A stretch of DNA of 64,000 nucleotides from NCBI GenBank assembly GCA_021796215.1, contig JAJYOK010000009.1:42821-106820 (forward strand). The letters are read 5' to 3'. This document shows, piece by piece, positions 41,354 to 48,633 of the stretch. The notes under the pieces were generated by a model, which searched no databases, was not told where the DNA came from, and worked only from the letters and a program-made list of their open reading frames with translations. The translations under genes and the position numbers were made by a program. Positions within the stretch are counted from its first letter, which is position 1. The number at the start of each line of letters is the position of its first letter. The stretch comes from Bacteroidota bacterium (lineage in GTDB: Bacteria; Bacteroidota; Ignavibacteria; UBA10030; UBA8401).

Positions 41354-42313
41354 ATGTATAAACAAAAGCAGATGAAAATCAAGTTGAAAACCCCTTTGAG
41401 GCACCGCGCCGCATCAGAAATTTCGCTGCCGCTTCCCGACGGATTTAATTTTCTCGCCACCGTGTACAGTCACGGCTGGTGCTCGCTTCCGCCGTTTTCT
41501 GTTGACAAGGAAAACGGTTCATTGCAAACGGTCATTACTTTAAACAAGCGCACAAACATTCCGGTTCGCTTGCTGCCAATTCCTTTGGGACAATCAAAAA
41601 ATTCGCGGCTTCATGTCAGCGTCGAACGCGGCAATGTGTTGTCGAAGATTGAAAAAGAAACAATCAAAAATGCCGTGCACGCAATATTCCGGCTCGATGA
41701 GCCGTTCGATGAATTTTATGCTGAAGCTTCCAGATATTCTGCGTTCCGCTGGGTAAAGCGCATCGGTGCAGGAAGAATGCTGCGGTCACAGACCGTGTTT
41801 GAAGACGTTGTCAAAATGATCTGCACGACGAATTGCAGCTGGGCGTTGACGGAAACGATGGTGAAGAATTTTGTTGAAAAGCTTGGCGACAATGCATTTC
41901 CAACTCCCGAAGCAATTGCTTCAGTGACTGAAAAATTTCTTCGCAAAGAAATCCGCTGCGGCTACCGCGCGCCGTATTTGCTCGAGCTTGCCAGGCGCGT
42001 CTCCTCCGGAGAATTGTTAATGGAAGAATGGCGCACATCCGATCTGCCGACGGAAGAATTATTTTTGCGCGTCCGCTCTGTGAAAGGGATGGGTGATTAT
42101 GCCGCGGGAAACATTATGAGACTGCTCGGGCGGTACGATTATCTGGCAATTGATTCGTGGTGCCGCGGAAAATTTTTTGAGCTTCACAAAAACGGACGTA
42201 AAGTGAAAGATTCGACAATCGAAAAATTTTATGCGCCATATGGCAAGTGGCGCGGTTTATTCTTCTGGCTTGACCTGACGAAATATTGGTACAAGAAAAA
42301 ATTTCCATTTTGA
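41354..42313 (+). CDS. HhH-GPD DNA glycosylase (AlkA/OGG-like)
   Basis: A 319-residue base-excision-repair enzyme. An N-terminal beta domain (about 1-100) is followed by the helical domain. The helix-hairpin-helix is VRSVKGMGDYAAGNIMRLLG, and the catalytic aspartate is in YLAIDSW about 15 residues later, as in 3-methyladenine and 8-oxoguanine glycosylases. Earlier, FEDVVKMICTTNCSW matches the conserved substrate-pocket helix. The exact lesion cannot be inferred. The start may be the ATG at 41372 (MKIKLKTP). It is divergent from the DoxX gene. The C-terminal region after the aspartate is longer than in AlkA. Confidence 0.85.
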   Translation: MYKQKQMKIKLKTPLRHRAASEISLPLPDGFNFLATVYSHGWCSLPPFSVDKENGSLQTVITLNKRTNIPVRLLPIPLGQSKNSRLHVSVERGNVLSKIEKETIKNAVHAIFRLDEPFDEFYAEASRYSAFRWVKRIGAGRMLRSQTVFEDVVKMICTTNCSWALTETMVKNFVEKLGDNAFPTPEAIASVTEKFLRKEIRCGYRAPYLLELARRVSSGELLMEEWRTSDLPTEELFLRVRSVKGMGDYAAGNIMRLLGRYDYLAIDSWCRGKFFELHKNGRKVKDSTIEKFYAPYGKWRGLFFWLDLTKYWYKKKFPF

Positions 42314-42364
42314 CAAAATGCTGACGGTGTTTCCCAGTCGTCTGGCATCTTTCTACACTGCGGC

Positions 42365-42393
42365 TTGAATACAAGCAAGAAGCTAGGTATCTT
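42365..42393 (+). promoter_or_regulatory. Promoter of the DinB-queF operon
   Basis: TTGAAT (42365-42370), 17 bases, TATCTT (42388-42393) followed by TTTTT. The leader would include the dispersed repeat at 42422-42492. Confidence 0.45.
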
Positions 42394-42421
42394 TTTTTAA
42401 GTGTTCAGTTATAGATAAAGG

Positions 42422-42492
42422 AAATGGATTATTGGGTTGCCGAAGTGTTGGATGCAGCGACTTCCATGTATCCAGCAATCCATCTATCCATA
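42422..42492. repeat. Dispersed AATCCATC-type palindrome
   Basis: Left arm ATGGATTATTGG...TTGGATG, right arm CCATGTATCCAGCAATCC and ATCTATCC. It lies in the predicted leader of the DinB-like gene and is related to the copy inside the DUF4097 gene at 13963. Confidence 0.65.
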
Positions 42493-42551
42493 CATTCTTC
42501 CCAATAAGCTTTTGACAGAAAATATCAAGTATTATTTAAGGAGGAAAATTT

Positions 42552-43079
42552 ATGTCCGCCGATCTTCGTTATCCGATTGGAAAATTTGAACCGCCTGTGC
42601 AATTCACTCCGGAACTCCGCCGCCTGTTTATCGCACAGATCGAAGCCGTGCCCGACGAACTTCGAAAAGCTGTTGCCGGGCTTTCCGAGCAGCAACTCGA
42701 TACACCGTACCGCCCCGAAGGCTGGACAGTGCGTCAGGTTGTGCATCATCTGCCGGACAGCCACATGAATTCGTACATTCGTTTCAAACTTGCGCTCACC
42801 GAAAATGAGCCGGTGGTGAAAACGTACGAAGAAGCGTTATGGGCAGAGTTTAACGATGCGAAGCATGGCGACATAGCCGTGTCGCTTTCTCTTCTTGAAG
42901 CGTTGCACACGCGCTGGGGCACGCTGTTGAAAAATATGAAGCCCGAAGATTTTTCGCGCACGTTTCGTCATCCTGTGACTGGCGTTGCGACGCTTGAACG
43001 AACGGCGGCGTTTTATGCGTGGCATGGTCGCCATCACATTGCACACATTACGTCGCTGCGAAAACGGATGGGGTGGTAA
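42552..43079 (+). CDS. YfiT/BstA-like DinB-family putative metal-dependent hydrolase
   Basis: A 175-residue protein with a four-helix-bundle DinB fold. The metal-binding histidines are seen in VRQVVHHLPDSH (residues 61-71) and in AWHGRHHIAHI near the C-terminus, matching the three-histidine site of Bacillus YfiT. LRYPIGKFEPP at the start is also typical. Some DinB proteins transfer bacillithiol or related thiols; the substrate here is unknown. TAAGGAGG gives an excellent ribosome-binding site. It heads a four-gene run with the acyltransferase-like, queF and transporter genes. Confidence 0.9.
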   Translation: MSADLRYPIGKFEPPVQFTPELRRLFIAQIEAVPDELRKAVAGLSEQQLDTPYRPEGWTVRQVVHHLPDSHMNSYIRFKLALTENEPVVKTYEEALWAEFNDAKHGDIAVSLSLLEALHTRWGTLLKNMKPEDFSRTFRHPVTGVATLERTAAFYAWHGRHHIAHITSLRKRMGW

Positions 43080-43091
43080 ACGAGGCAGAAT

Positions 43092-44192
43092 ATGACAAAT
43101 GAAACCATTTCACATCTCTCCTCAAAGAACAACCGCATTGCTTCAATTGATGCGTTCCGTGGATTCACCGTCCTCGCGATGATCTTTGTGAATCTCGTTG
43201 CCGGTTACTCGAATCTGCCGCTGACAATGTCGTGGTTCGGAAGTCCGCCGGTGACAACATTTCATCACGCGGCGGAAGCGGCGGGAAACACAACAGGTGT
43301 CGGACTTACATTTACCGACCTCGTTGCGCCGTTCTTCGTTTTCATTGTCGGGCTTGTCATTCCGCTCAGCAGAAAACGGCGCGGAGCGGAATGGTGGAAA
43401 CATGCCGGCACACGAACGGTGATGCTGATTGTTCTCGGCGTCATTTATATTTCTCTCATTTTCGGATTGTCGTGGTGGTGGGGAATTCTTCAGGCAATCG
43501 GTATTGCGTATTTTATGGGTGCGGCATTGTCCGCGCTTCCGCGGTTATGGCGGTGGATTTCCGTGTTTGTTGTTGCTGCGTTTCATCAAATTATGTCGCT
43601 GACCGTACCGTGGTGGTTGCATCTCGGCAATCCGAACGCATCGTTTTGGACGATTGCAAATCTCTCCGGCGACATGCTGCGTCCGTTGACAATTCACTGC
43701 ACTCCGTGGGCGTCAATTTCGTTCGGCGTGATTACTGTTGTTGGAACATTGTTGGGAGAAGCACTTGCTACCGGCGACAAGCGGACAATTATACGGCAGT
43801 CACTAATCATCGGAACTGTTTTTTGCATTGTCGGCTACGCGCTTCATCGCTTTGATTGGCCCGTGTTCGGAATGAACAAAGAAACAGTTTCGTCATCGTA
43901 CGCGCTCTTTACCTCCGGCGTAAGCGCGTTCACGTTTCTCATTTTCTATTTGATAATGGATGTGGCGCACATTCAGCGATGGGCGTGGGCGTTTATTGTA
44001 TTCGGCTCGAATGCGCTGTTAGGATATTTCCTTCAGCCGATTGTCCGGATTGCCGCGTTCTCGCTTGGATTCAAACCATATCTTACCGGGTACAGCGGCT
44101 GGATGGGAATGTTTGTCGGATTAATTTGGACTGCCGTGTTATGGCTGACACTGTTGTGGTGCAACAAGAAAAATATTTACTGGAGAATTTAG
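43092..44192 (+). CDS. HGSNAT/DUF5009-like membrane acyltransferase
   Basis: A 366-residue membrane protein with about ten helices. It begins with the family signature RIASIDAFRGFTVLAMIFVN, followed by LTFTDLVAPFFVFIVGL and WGILQAIGIAYFMGAAL. These motifs define bacterial relatives of heparan-alpha-glucosaminide N-acetyltransferase (DUF1624/DUF5009), thought to move acetyl groups across the membrane onto sugars. The second histidine-rich segment (TFHHAAEAAG) may carry the acetyl-accepting histidine. It starts 12 bases after the DinB-like gene, with GAGG upstream. Its target sugar is unknown. Confidence 0.85.
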   Translation: MTNETISHLSSKNNRIASIDAFRGFTVLAMIFVNLVAGYSNLPLTMSWFGSPPVTTFHHAAEAAGNTTGVGLTFTDLVAPFFVFIVGLVIPLSRKRRGAEWWKHAGTRTVMLIVLGVIYISLIFGLSWWWGILQAIGIAYFMGAALSALPRLWRWISVFVVAAFHQIMSLTVPWWLHLGNPNASFWTIANLSGDMLRPLTIHCTPWASISFGVITVVGTLLGEALATGDKRTIIRQSLIIGTVFCIVGYALHRFDWPVFGMNKETVSSSYALFTSGVSAFTFLIFYLIMDVAHIQRWAWAFIVFGSNALLGYFLQPIVRIAAFSLGFKPYLTGYSGWMGMFVGLIWTAVLWLTLLWCNKKNIYWRI

Positions 44193-44224
44193 GAAAGGTT
44201 AGCAATTTGATTGCTGATTAAATT

Positions 44225-44719
44225 ATGAAAAAGAAAATTTCAAATAGCGGCGTATCAGCACTAACGCAGGCATCCGATCTCGACAGCCTCACGCTGTTAG
44301 GACGCAACGCAAAGCCGGTGCGGAAACTTGAAGCATTTCCGAATCATCACACAGGACGCGATTACGTGATCACGCTGCGGACGAAAGAATTTACCTGCGT
44401 CTGTCCTGCAACGGGGCAACCGGATTTTGCCGAAGTAACGATTCAATATATCCCTGATAAGAAAGTTGTCGAATCGAAATCGCTGAAACTTTATTTCTGG
44501 TCGTTCCGCAATGAAGGGGTTTTCCACGAGCACTTTGCCAACGTCGTTCTTGACGATCTTGTTGCCGCACTTTCACCGAGATGGTGCAAAGTAACCGCGG
44601 AATTTGCTGCCCGCGGCGGTATCGCAATAACAGTTGAGGCTGAAAGCCAAGCCAAAGGCATGGCAGAACATCCGAAGGATTCTTTGATAAAAAGAGATGA
44701 CAAAAGTTCATTGCCATGA
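44225..44719 (+). CDS. queF: NADPH-dependent 7-cyano-7-deazaguanine reductase
   Basis: A 164-residue enzyme of the short, unimodular QueF type. It reduces preQ0 to preQ1 in queuosine biosynthesis. The catalytic cysteine is C60 in CVCPATGQPDFAE, with D67 as the partner acid. The QueF substrate motif ESKSLKLYFWSFRNEG is at residues 83-98, and HEHFANVVLDDL follows. The gene lies 32 bases after the acyltransferase. Its stop overlaps the start of a queuosine-precursor transporter by four bases, which strongly supports the function. No preQ1 riboswitch fits the short space upstream. The last 20 residues are more variable than usual. Confidence 0.95.
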   Translation: MKKKISNSGVSALTQASDLDSLTLLGRNAKPVRKLEAFPNHHTGRDYVITLRTKEFTCVCPATGQPDFAEVTIQYIPDKKVVESKSLKLYFWSFRNEGVFHEHFANVVLDDLVAALSPRWCKVTAEFAARGGIAITVEAESQAKGMAEHPKDSLIKRDDKSSLP

Positions 44720-45483
44720 CGCAAAGACGCAATGAGTTTTTCGTTATGGATTCCCGCCTTCGCGGGAATGACGCTCCGGCTTCGCAGCAGCGCTGGCTTC
44801 CGGCAATTGCCGCAGTGTTCGTCACCAGCCTCGTTATCTCCAACATCATTGCAGTGAAGTTATTTACTGCGGGACCGTTTGTGCTTCCCGCTGCAATTAT
44901 TATTTTTCCAATCTCGTATATCTTCGGCGATGTGCTGACGGAAGTGTACGGCTACGCCCGAGCGCGGCAAATCATCTGGATTGGTTTCGGATGTAATCTT
45001 TTCGCTGTGGCGGCAATGTGGATCAGCATTCAGTTGACGCCGGCGGCGTTCTGGACACTCGGTTACGGCGCTTCGGCATCGGCGCAGCAGGCGTATGAAG
45101 CGGTGTTCGGATTCACGCCGCGGCTTCTCGCATCGTCGTTTGCGGCGTACCTTGCCGGGGAATTTCTCAATTCGTTTGTGATGGCGAAGATGAAGCTTGC
45201 GACAAGCGGAAAATATTTGTGGACGCGAACCATCGGCTCGACGCTTGTCGGACAGTTTGCCGATTCAGGCATTTTCATTACGCTCGCGTTCATCGGAACG
45301 ATTCCTTCATCATTTCTTGTGCGCTTGATTGTAACACAATGGCTGGTGAAATCGGCGTACGAAATTGTTGCAACGCCGCTGACGTATGCGGTAGTGCGTT
45401 TTTTGAAACGCTCCGAACATCAGGATTATTACGACAGAGGAACGAACTTTAATCCGTTGGCGTGGAAAGAGGGAAAAGAATAG
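44716..45483 (+). CDS. Queuosine-precursor transporter (YhhQ/VUT family) with repeat-encoded N-terminus
   Basis: A 255-residue inner-membrane protein with about six helices. Core motifs are SNIIAVKLF, AAIIIFPISYIFGDVLTEVYGYAR, LNSFVMAKMK and the late GQFADSGIFITLAF, all hallmarks of the DUF165/YhhQ family that takes up queuine precursors such as preQ0 and preQ1. It overlaps queF by four bases. Residues 11-19 (MDSRLRGND) are translated from a GTCATTCCCG-type palindrome at 44746-44772. The element has therefore inserted between the overlapping start codon and the first helix without breaking the frame. It may have replaced the original N-terminus. Confidence 0.9.
   Translation: MTQRRNEFFVMDSRLRGNDAPASQQRWLPAIAAVFVTSLVISNIIAVKLFTAGPFVLPAAIIIFPISYIFGDVLTEVYGYARARQIIWIGFGCNLFAVAAMWISIQLTPAAFWTLGYGASASAQQAYEAVFGFTPRLLASSFAAYLAGEFLNSFVMAKMKLATSGKYLWTRTIGSTLVGQFADSGIFITLAFIGTIPSSFLVRLIVTQWLVKSAYEIVATPLTYAVVRFLKRSEHQDYYDRGTNFNPLAWKEGKE
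44746..44772. repeat. ATGGATTCCCG...CGGGAATGAC palindrome inside the transporter gene
   Basis: A clean 27-base hairpin of the family at 15175, 18024 and 22161. In frame it encodes MDSRLRGND. Confidence 0.8.
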
Positions 45484-45505
45484 CAAATAAAATTTTGTAG
45501 CGAAA

Positions 45506-45532
45506 GCACTAAGGGAAAACAGCTTTTAGTGC
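45506..45532. terminator. Hairpin between converging transporter gene and yjbQ remnant
   Basis: GCACTAA (45506-45512) pairs with TTAGTGC (45526-45532), with further GCGAAA/TTTGC pairing outside. It can serve as a bidirectional end, although a T-tract is weak. Confidence 0.45.
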
Positions 45533-45914
45533 CTTTGCGAATTACCGGAAAGTTGAAACTTCACATTTTCCCCTTCAACTTCAATGTTGTATCGTTTCCC
45601 GCTCGCATAAAAATTCTTCAGCACAATTTTTTTAACACAGCCTCGGCTACATTATTCTCAATCACCGTCACAACGATTCCGCGATTTCTGTTTTCAACTC
45701 GCAGGAATAAATTTGTTCAACCATTCCGGCAAGTCGTGCTGTAATCCTGGCTCAAATTCAACCGTGCCGATGGACACCGTGCTGCGACAACAAAAATGTA
45801 CACAGCGCCAGTCCGAATCTTCGACGATTCCACAATGTCCGCAGCGTTTTCCGTAACGTCGTGCGTGTCGCCGCTGCCGCACGTCGCAAGAGAGGTCGTC
45901 CGTTGAGCAACCAT
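45526..45914 (-). pseudogene. Decayed YjbQ (UPF0047) gene
   Basis: Three segments in different minus-strand frames together follow the YjbQ family order. From the ATG at 45914, frame one encodes SLATCGSGDTHDVTENAADI and SSKIRTGAVYIFVV. After a one-base shift near 45795, frame two encodes STVSIGTVEFEPGLQHDLPEW. Then, after a deletion that removed the histidine-rich core (RH...GHSH...SLLGPS), frame three encodes FLRVENRNRGIVVTVIE, the usual family end. An extension of about 40 codons follows to the stop at 45526. YjbQ has been linked to a secondary thiamine-phosphate synthase activity. With the metal site lost and two frame breaks, this copy must be inactive. Codon pattern is still clearly coding. 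The remaining gap, 45915-46010, shows nothing else. Confidence 0.75.
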
Positions 45915-46010
45915 GGTAATCCTCCGATGAAATGAATCGCTGTTGATTGGTTTGATTCAGCAAGGTAGAAAAGTTTTGTACCGTCGGGTTTTAAATGCAG
46001 CGCAGTTTCG

Positions 46011-46039
46011 TTGACATTCTTTCGATTGATGGATATATT
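46011..46039 (+). promoter_or_regulatory. Consensus-like promoter of the TPR/TerB-like gene
   Basis: TTGACA (46011-46016), 17 bases, TATATT (46034-46039). Transcription would begin about 27 bases before the ATG at 46073. Confidence 0.6.
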
Positions 46040-46072
46040 ACTTTTCAACCTTAACCGAAAAATTACTTGAGA

Positions 46073-46990
46073 ATGATGTCCCTGGTAAGCCAAAACAAAG
46101 AAGAGCAAAAACGACTGATTGGTGAATATCTTAAAGCCGCTGATAGATTCATCAAGTCCGCCGACTTTCCGCGGGCATTGGATCGGGTGAACAAAGCGCT
46201 TGCTCTTGAACCGAATAATATGTATGCACTGGCGTACAACGAACGCATCAAAGTTGCAACAGAAGCGTCGCAGAAAAAAGAAGCGGAAGAGCGGATGAAA
46301 AAAACAACTGACGAGCGAAAGCCCGTTGTATCGCCGCTTCAGCATGGTGCTCCTGATGCAAAACCTCAGCCCCAAGGGAGTTCTCAACAGGTTTCTGCAC
46401 CGCCGTCCCGCCCTGTTTCTCCGCAGGTTCCAGCCGACGATATGCTGACGAAGATAAAAAAAGAAGCGGAAGATGCCGCAGAAAAAAAGGCGCAGGAACG
46501 TATTGAAACGCTGACGAAAGAATTCAGCACGGCACAGCAAAAATATCAAACGGACATTGTTGAACTGAAATCGAAACTGGATGCCGCTATTGCCGCTCAC
46601 GAAATTAAGGAAAAAGAAAACACCGTTCAGAAACAACAAAGCGGCACAACAGATCGGCAGGCAGCAGGGGCTTTGCAAACAAACGCAGAGCATCTGAAAA
46701 TTCTTTTTGCAAAGGCATGGGAAGACGGCACGATTTCGGCGGAAGAGCGTGCGCTGCTCGAGACATTGAAATCGGCGCTCGACATTTCTGACAGCGCATT
46801 TATTGAGATGGAAAATGAAGCGAAGAACTTATTGTATTGCAACGCGCTGCGAAAAGTGTGGCACGACGGCGTGATAACGCCGGAAGAAGCGGATGAGCTG
46901 GCACATCTCCGTGAGAAATTCAACATTTCTGCGGAAGACCATTTTAAGTATGAAGCAGAGCTGAGGAAAGAAACGCAAGCGAAGAAGTAA
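46073..46990 (+). CDS. TPR, coiled-coil and TerB-like domain protein
   Basis: About 305 residues, no signal peptide. The N-terminus contains a TPR-like pair (LKAADRFIKSADFPRALDRVNKALALEPNN, read over residues 20-50). A proline-rich linker (about 85-125) and a charged coiled coil (about 125-195) follow. The C-terminal 90 residues form a helical domain with two repeats, LFAKAWEDGTISAEERALLE and LRKVWHDGVITPEEADELAHL, resembling the TerB-like or calcium-loop-like helical pairs. It may act as a cytoplasmic scaffold; no enzyme motif is seen. The ATG at 46073 is preferred to the TTG at 46067. It ends at a strong bidirectional terminator. Confidence 0.7.
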   Translation: MMSLVSQNKEEQKRLIGEYLKAADRFIKSADFPRALDRVNKALALEPNNMYALAYNERIKVATEASQKKEAEERMKKTTDERKPVVSPLQHGAPDAKPQPQGSSQQVSAPPSRPVSPQVPADDMLTKIKKEAEDAAEKKAQERIETLTKEFSTAQQKYQTDIVELKSKLDAAIAAHEIKEKENTVQKQQSGTTDRQAAGALQTNAEHLKILFAKAWEDGTISAEERALLETLKSALDISDSAFIEMENEAKNLLYCNALRKVWHDGVITPEEADELAHLREKFNISAEDHFKYEAELRKETQAKK

Positions 46991-47014
46991 CTTCCGAGAT
47001 TGCTAAAAAACACA

Positions 47015-47056
47015 AGATGGTCTTCATCTCTGAGATGGAGACCATCTCTTTTTTAT
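47015..47056. terminator. Strong bidirectional terminator
   Basis: A 15-bp stem (47015-47029 with 47033-47047, one G-U pair) with a CTG loop. It is followed by CTTTTTTATT on the plus strand and by TGTGTTTTTTAG on the minus strand. It separates two convergent genes. Confidence 0.9.
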
Positions 47057-47904
47057 TGTAGTGAGGGTGCAAAGGTAAATTTTCGATACAGAATTGCTGT
47101 AAGCCAAAGGCAATTGAAAATGACAAGCGTGAATAAGACGTATGTCCACACGCTTCCTAAAAGCAGGCACACCGCCAGCGTTACAAACTCGGTTCCCATA
47201 CCGAACAATCTGTTAAGTTGCAGCGCCGATGAAACGGAATACCATCGGCGAAGTGCGGCTTCATTTTTCTTCTCGCCAATGCACCAGCGGTCAAGAACCT
47301 GCACCATTTCGTCCTGCCAGCCGTAAAGTGTGAGAAATATTTTTTGCAGTGTTAATGTGAGACGGTCCTGTGAAAGGTCTTCCTTCTGCAGTTTTTCTGT
47401 CGTGCGATTGTTCTCATATTTCTCTTCGAGGTGAAGAAAAGCAGTTTGATAGTACACTTGATAGGAAACGCGGAGATTGACGCCGAGAAATCCGAGAATG
47501 CAGATCAATGCGGCTTCTGTACCATACACACGTGCGTCAAGAAGAAAGAAAAACATTCCACCGAACAGAAAGAGATTTACAACGAAGTCTCCAAGCGAGT
47601 CCCAAAACCTGCCGCGCCGTGAGTACAATTGTTTTGCGCGCGCAAGCTGGCCGTCGGCAGAATCAAAAATATCTTTGAGATAAAAGCAGAGCGCGGCAAT
47701 AGTGAGTGCCGACGAATCGGCAAGCAGAATTCCGCCGGCAATGCCGAACAACGTTGATGCGAGTGTGACTTGATTTGGTGTGATGTTTGTCGGAAAGAGA
47801 ACGCGCGTAAGTATTCCTGCAATCGGTCTTTGCAGATACACGTTTACCAATTCGTCCGAGGCGTTTGACTTGATAGAGTTGTTATAGTTGTATAGTTGTG
47901 TCAC
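47053..47904 (-). CDS. CDP-alcohol phosphatidyltransferase family protein
   Basis: A 283-residue integral membrane enzyme. The family signature DGx2ARx8Gx3Dx3D is complete: D84, G85, A88, R89, G98, D102 and D106, in SADGQLARAKQLYSRRGRFW followed by DSLGD. About six hydrophobic helices follow. These enzymes condense a CDP-activated alcohol with a second alcohol, for example to form a phospholipid headgroup. It starts six bases after the nucleotidyltransferase gene, which in turn overlaps an aminotransferase-like gene. The trio suggests that a phosphorylated amino alcohol or polyol is made, activated with CTP and joined to a lipid. The exact alcohol cannot be inferred. Confidence 0.88.
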   Translation of the reverse strand: MTQLYNYNNSIKSNASDELVNVYLQRPIAGILTRVLFPTNITPNQVTLASTLFGIAGGILLADSSALTIAALCFYLKDIFDSADGQLARAKQLYSRRGRFWDSLGDFVVNLFLFGGMFFFLLDARVYGTEAALICILGFLGVNLRVSYQVYYQTAFLHLEEKYENNRTTEKLQKEDLSQDRLTLTLQKIFLTLYGWQDEMVQVLDRWCIGEKKNEAALRRWYSVSSALQLNRLFGMGTEFVTLAVCLLLGSVWTYVLFTLVIFNCLWLTAILYRKFTFAPSLQ

Positions 47905-47910
47905 GCAATC

Positions 47911-48633
47911 TTAAGGGAAAAGAATTTCAGCACGATGCAGGTCGTCTTGCGTATCAACTTCGATGCAGCGGCGTTCGCCGGTATCAACCGCGTGAATCGA
48001 ATGGCCCGCAGCAATCATTTCCTGAAATGCTGCTTCATAAAATTCATTTTTGCCTTCGCTTGCGGCAATGCGCCGCTCCAGAATTTCTGTTAGCGTTAAT
48101 GCACCCTCCTGTGAGAATTTCTCAATGCCGATTGATTCACCGAACGCTGATGACAGCGCCAATTCTTTTCCGATGGCAGTAATGCGCTGATGTTCATCAA
48201 CCGTAACCTTGATGTCTTCCGCGCCGATTTCTCCGTTCGTCCGCACCGCGAGACAATTCGGATGATGGGATTTCTTCAGAAGACGCACGATGCCGGTTTC
48301 GAACAGCACATCGCTGTCGAGCAGTAAAATCGGCTCTGTTTTTACGTGCCGCAGTGCAAGCAAAAGCGAGTACGCGTTGTTCGTTGAAGCATATTCTTTA
48401 TTCTCAATGAATTCGATATTGAAAGACGGGAAACTTTTCTTCACAAAATTCATGACCATCCAGTGCTGAAAACCGACAACGATGGTGAAGTGAATAATTC
48501 CGCCATGGAAAACCGAGCGGAGCGCCCGTTCGATGATTGTCTGCCGGCCGACAGGAAGAAGGCATTTCGGCGTTGTGTCAGTCAGCGGGCGAAGCCGTGA
48601 CGAAATTCCGGCAGCAAGAATGATGCAGTGCAT
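47911..48633 (-). CDS. Sugar/alcohol-phosphate nucleotidyltransferase, CTP-type likely
   Basis: A 240-residue cytoplasmic enzyme of the NTP_transferase fold. The nucleotide loop is IILAAGISSRLRPLTDTTPKC, with conserved lysine, and the metal-binding acid pair is in LLLDSDVLFE (about residues 97-106). The N-terminal pattern and the context favour a CTP:alcohol-phosphate cytidylyltransferase of the LicC/phosphocholine or inositol-phosphate type rather than a sugar nucleotidyltransferase. Its ATG overlaps the stop of the aminotransferase-like gene by one base (TAATG), and the phosphatidyltransferase follows after six bases. It likely supplies the CDP-alcohol used by that gene. Confidence 0.85.
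   Translation of the reverse strand: MHCIILAAGISSRLRPLTDTTPKCLLPVGRQTIIERALRSVFHGGIIHFTIVVGFQHWMVMNFVKKSFPSFNIEFIENKEYASTNNAYSLLLALRHVKTEPILLLDSDVLFETGIVRLLKKSHHPNCLAVRTNGEIGAEDIKVTVDEHQRITAIGKELALSSAFGESIGIEKFSQEGALTLTEILERRIAASEGKNEFYEAAFQEMIAAGHSIHAVDTGERRCIEVDTQDDLHRAEILFP

Noticed and set aside
44193..44224. preQ1 riboswitch before queF
   Set aside because: Only 32 bases separate the genes, with a small AGCAAT/ATTGCT stem and no pseudoknot-like pattern.
45758..46693. Long minus-strand frame of 311 codons
   Set aside because: It is antisense to the TPR/TerB-like gene, rich in phenylalanine, cysteine and arginine, and has no start signal. Only 45526-45914 on that strand carries a real, broken gene in other frames.
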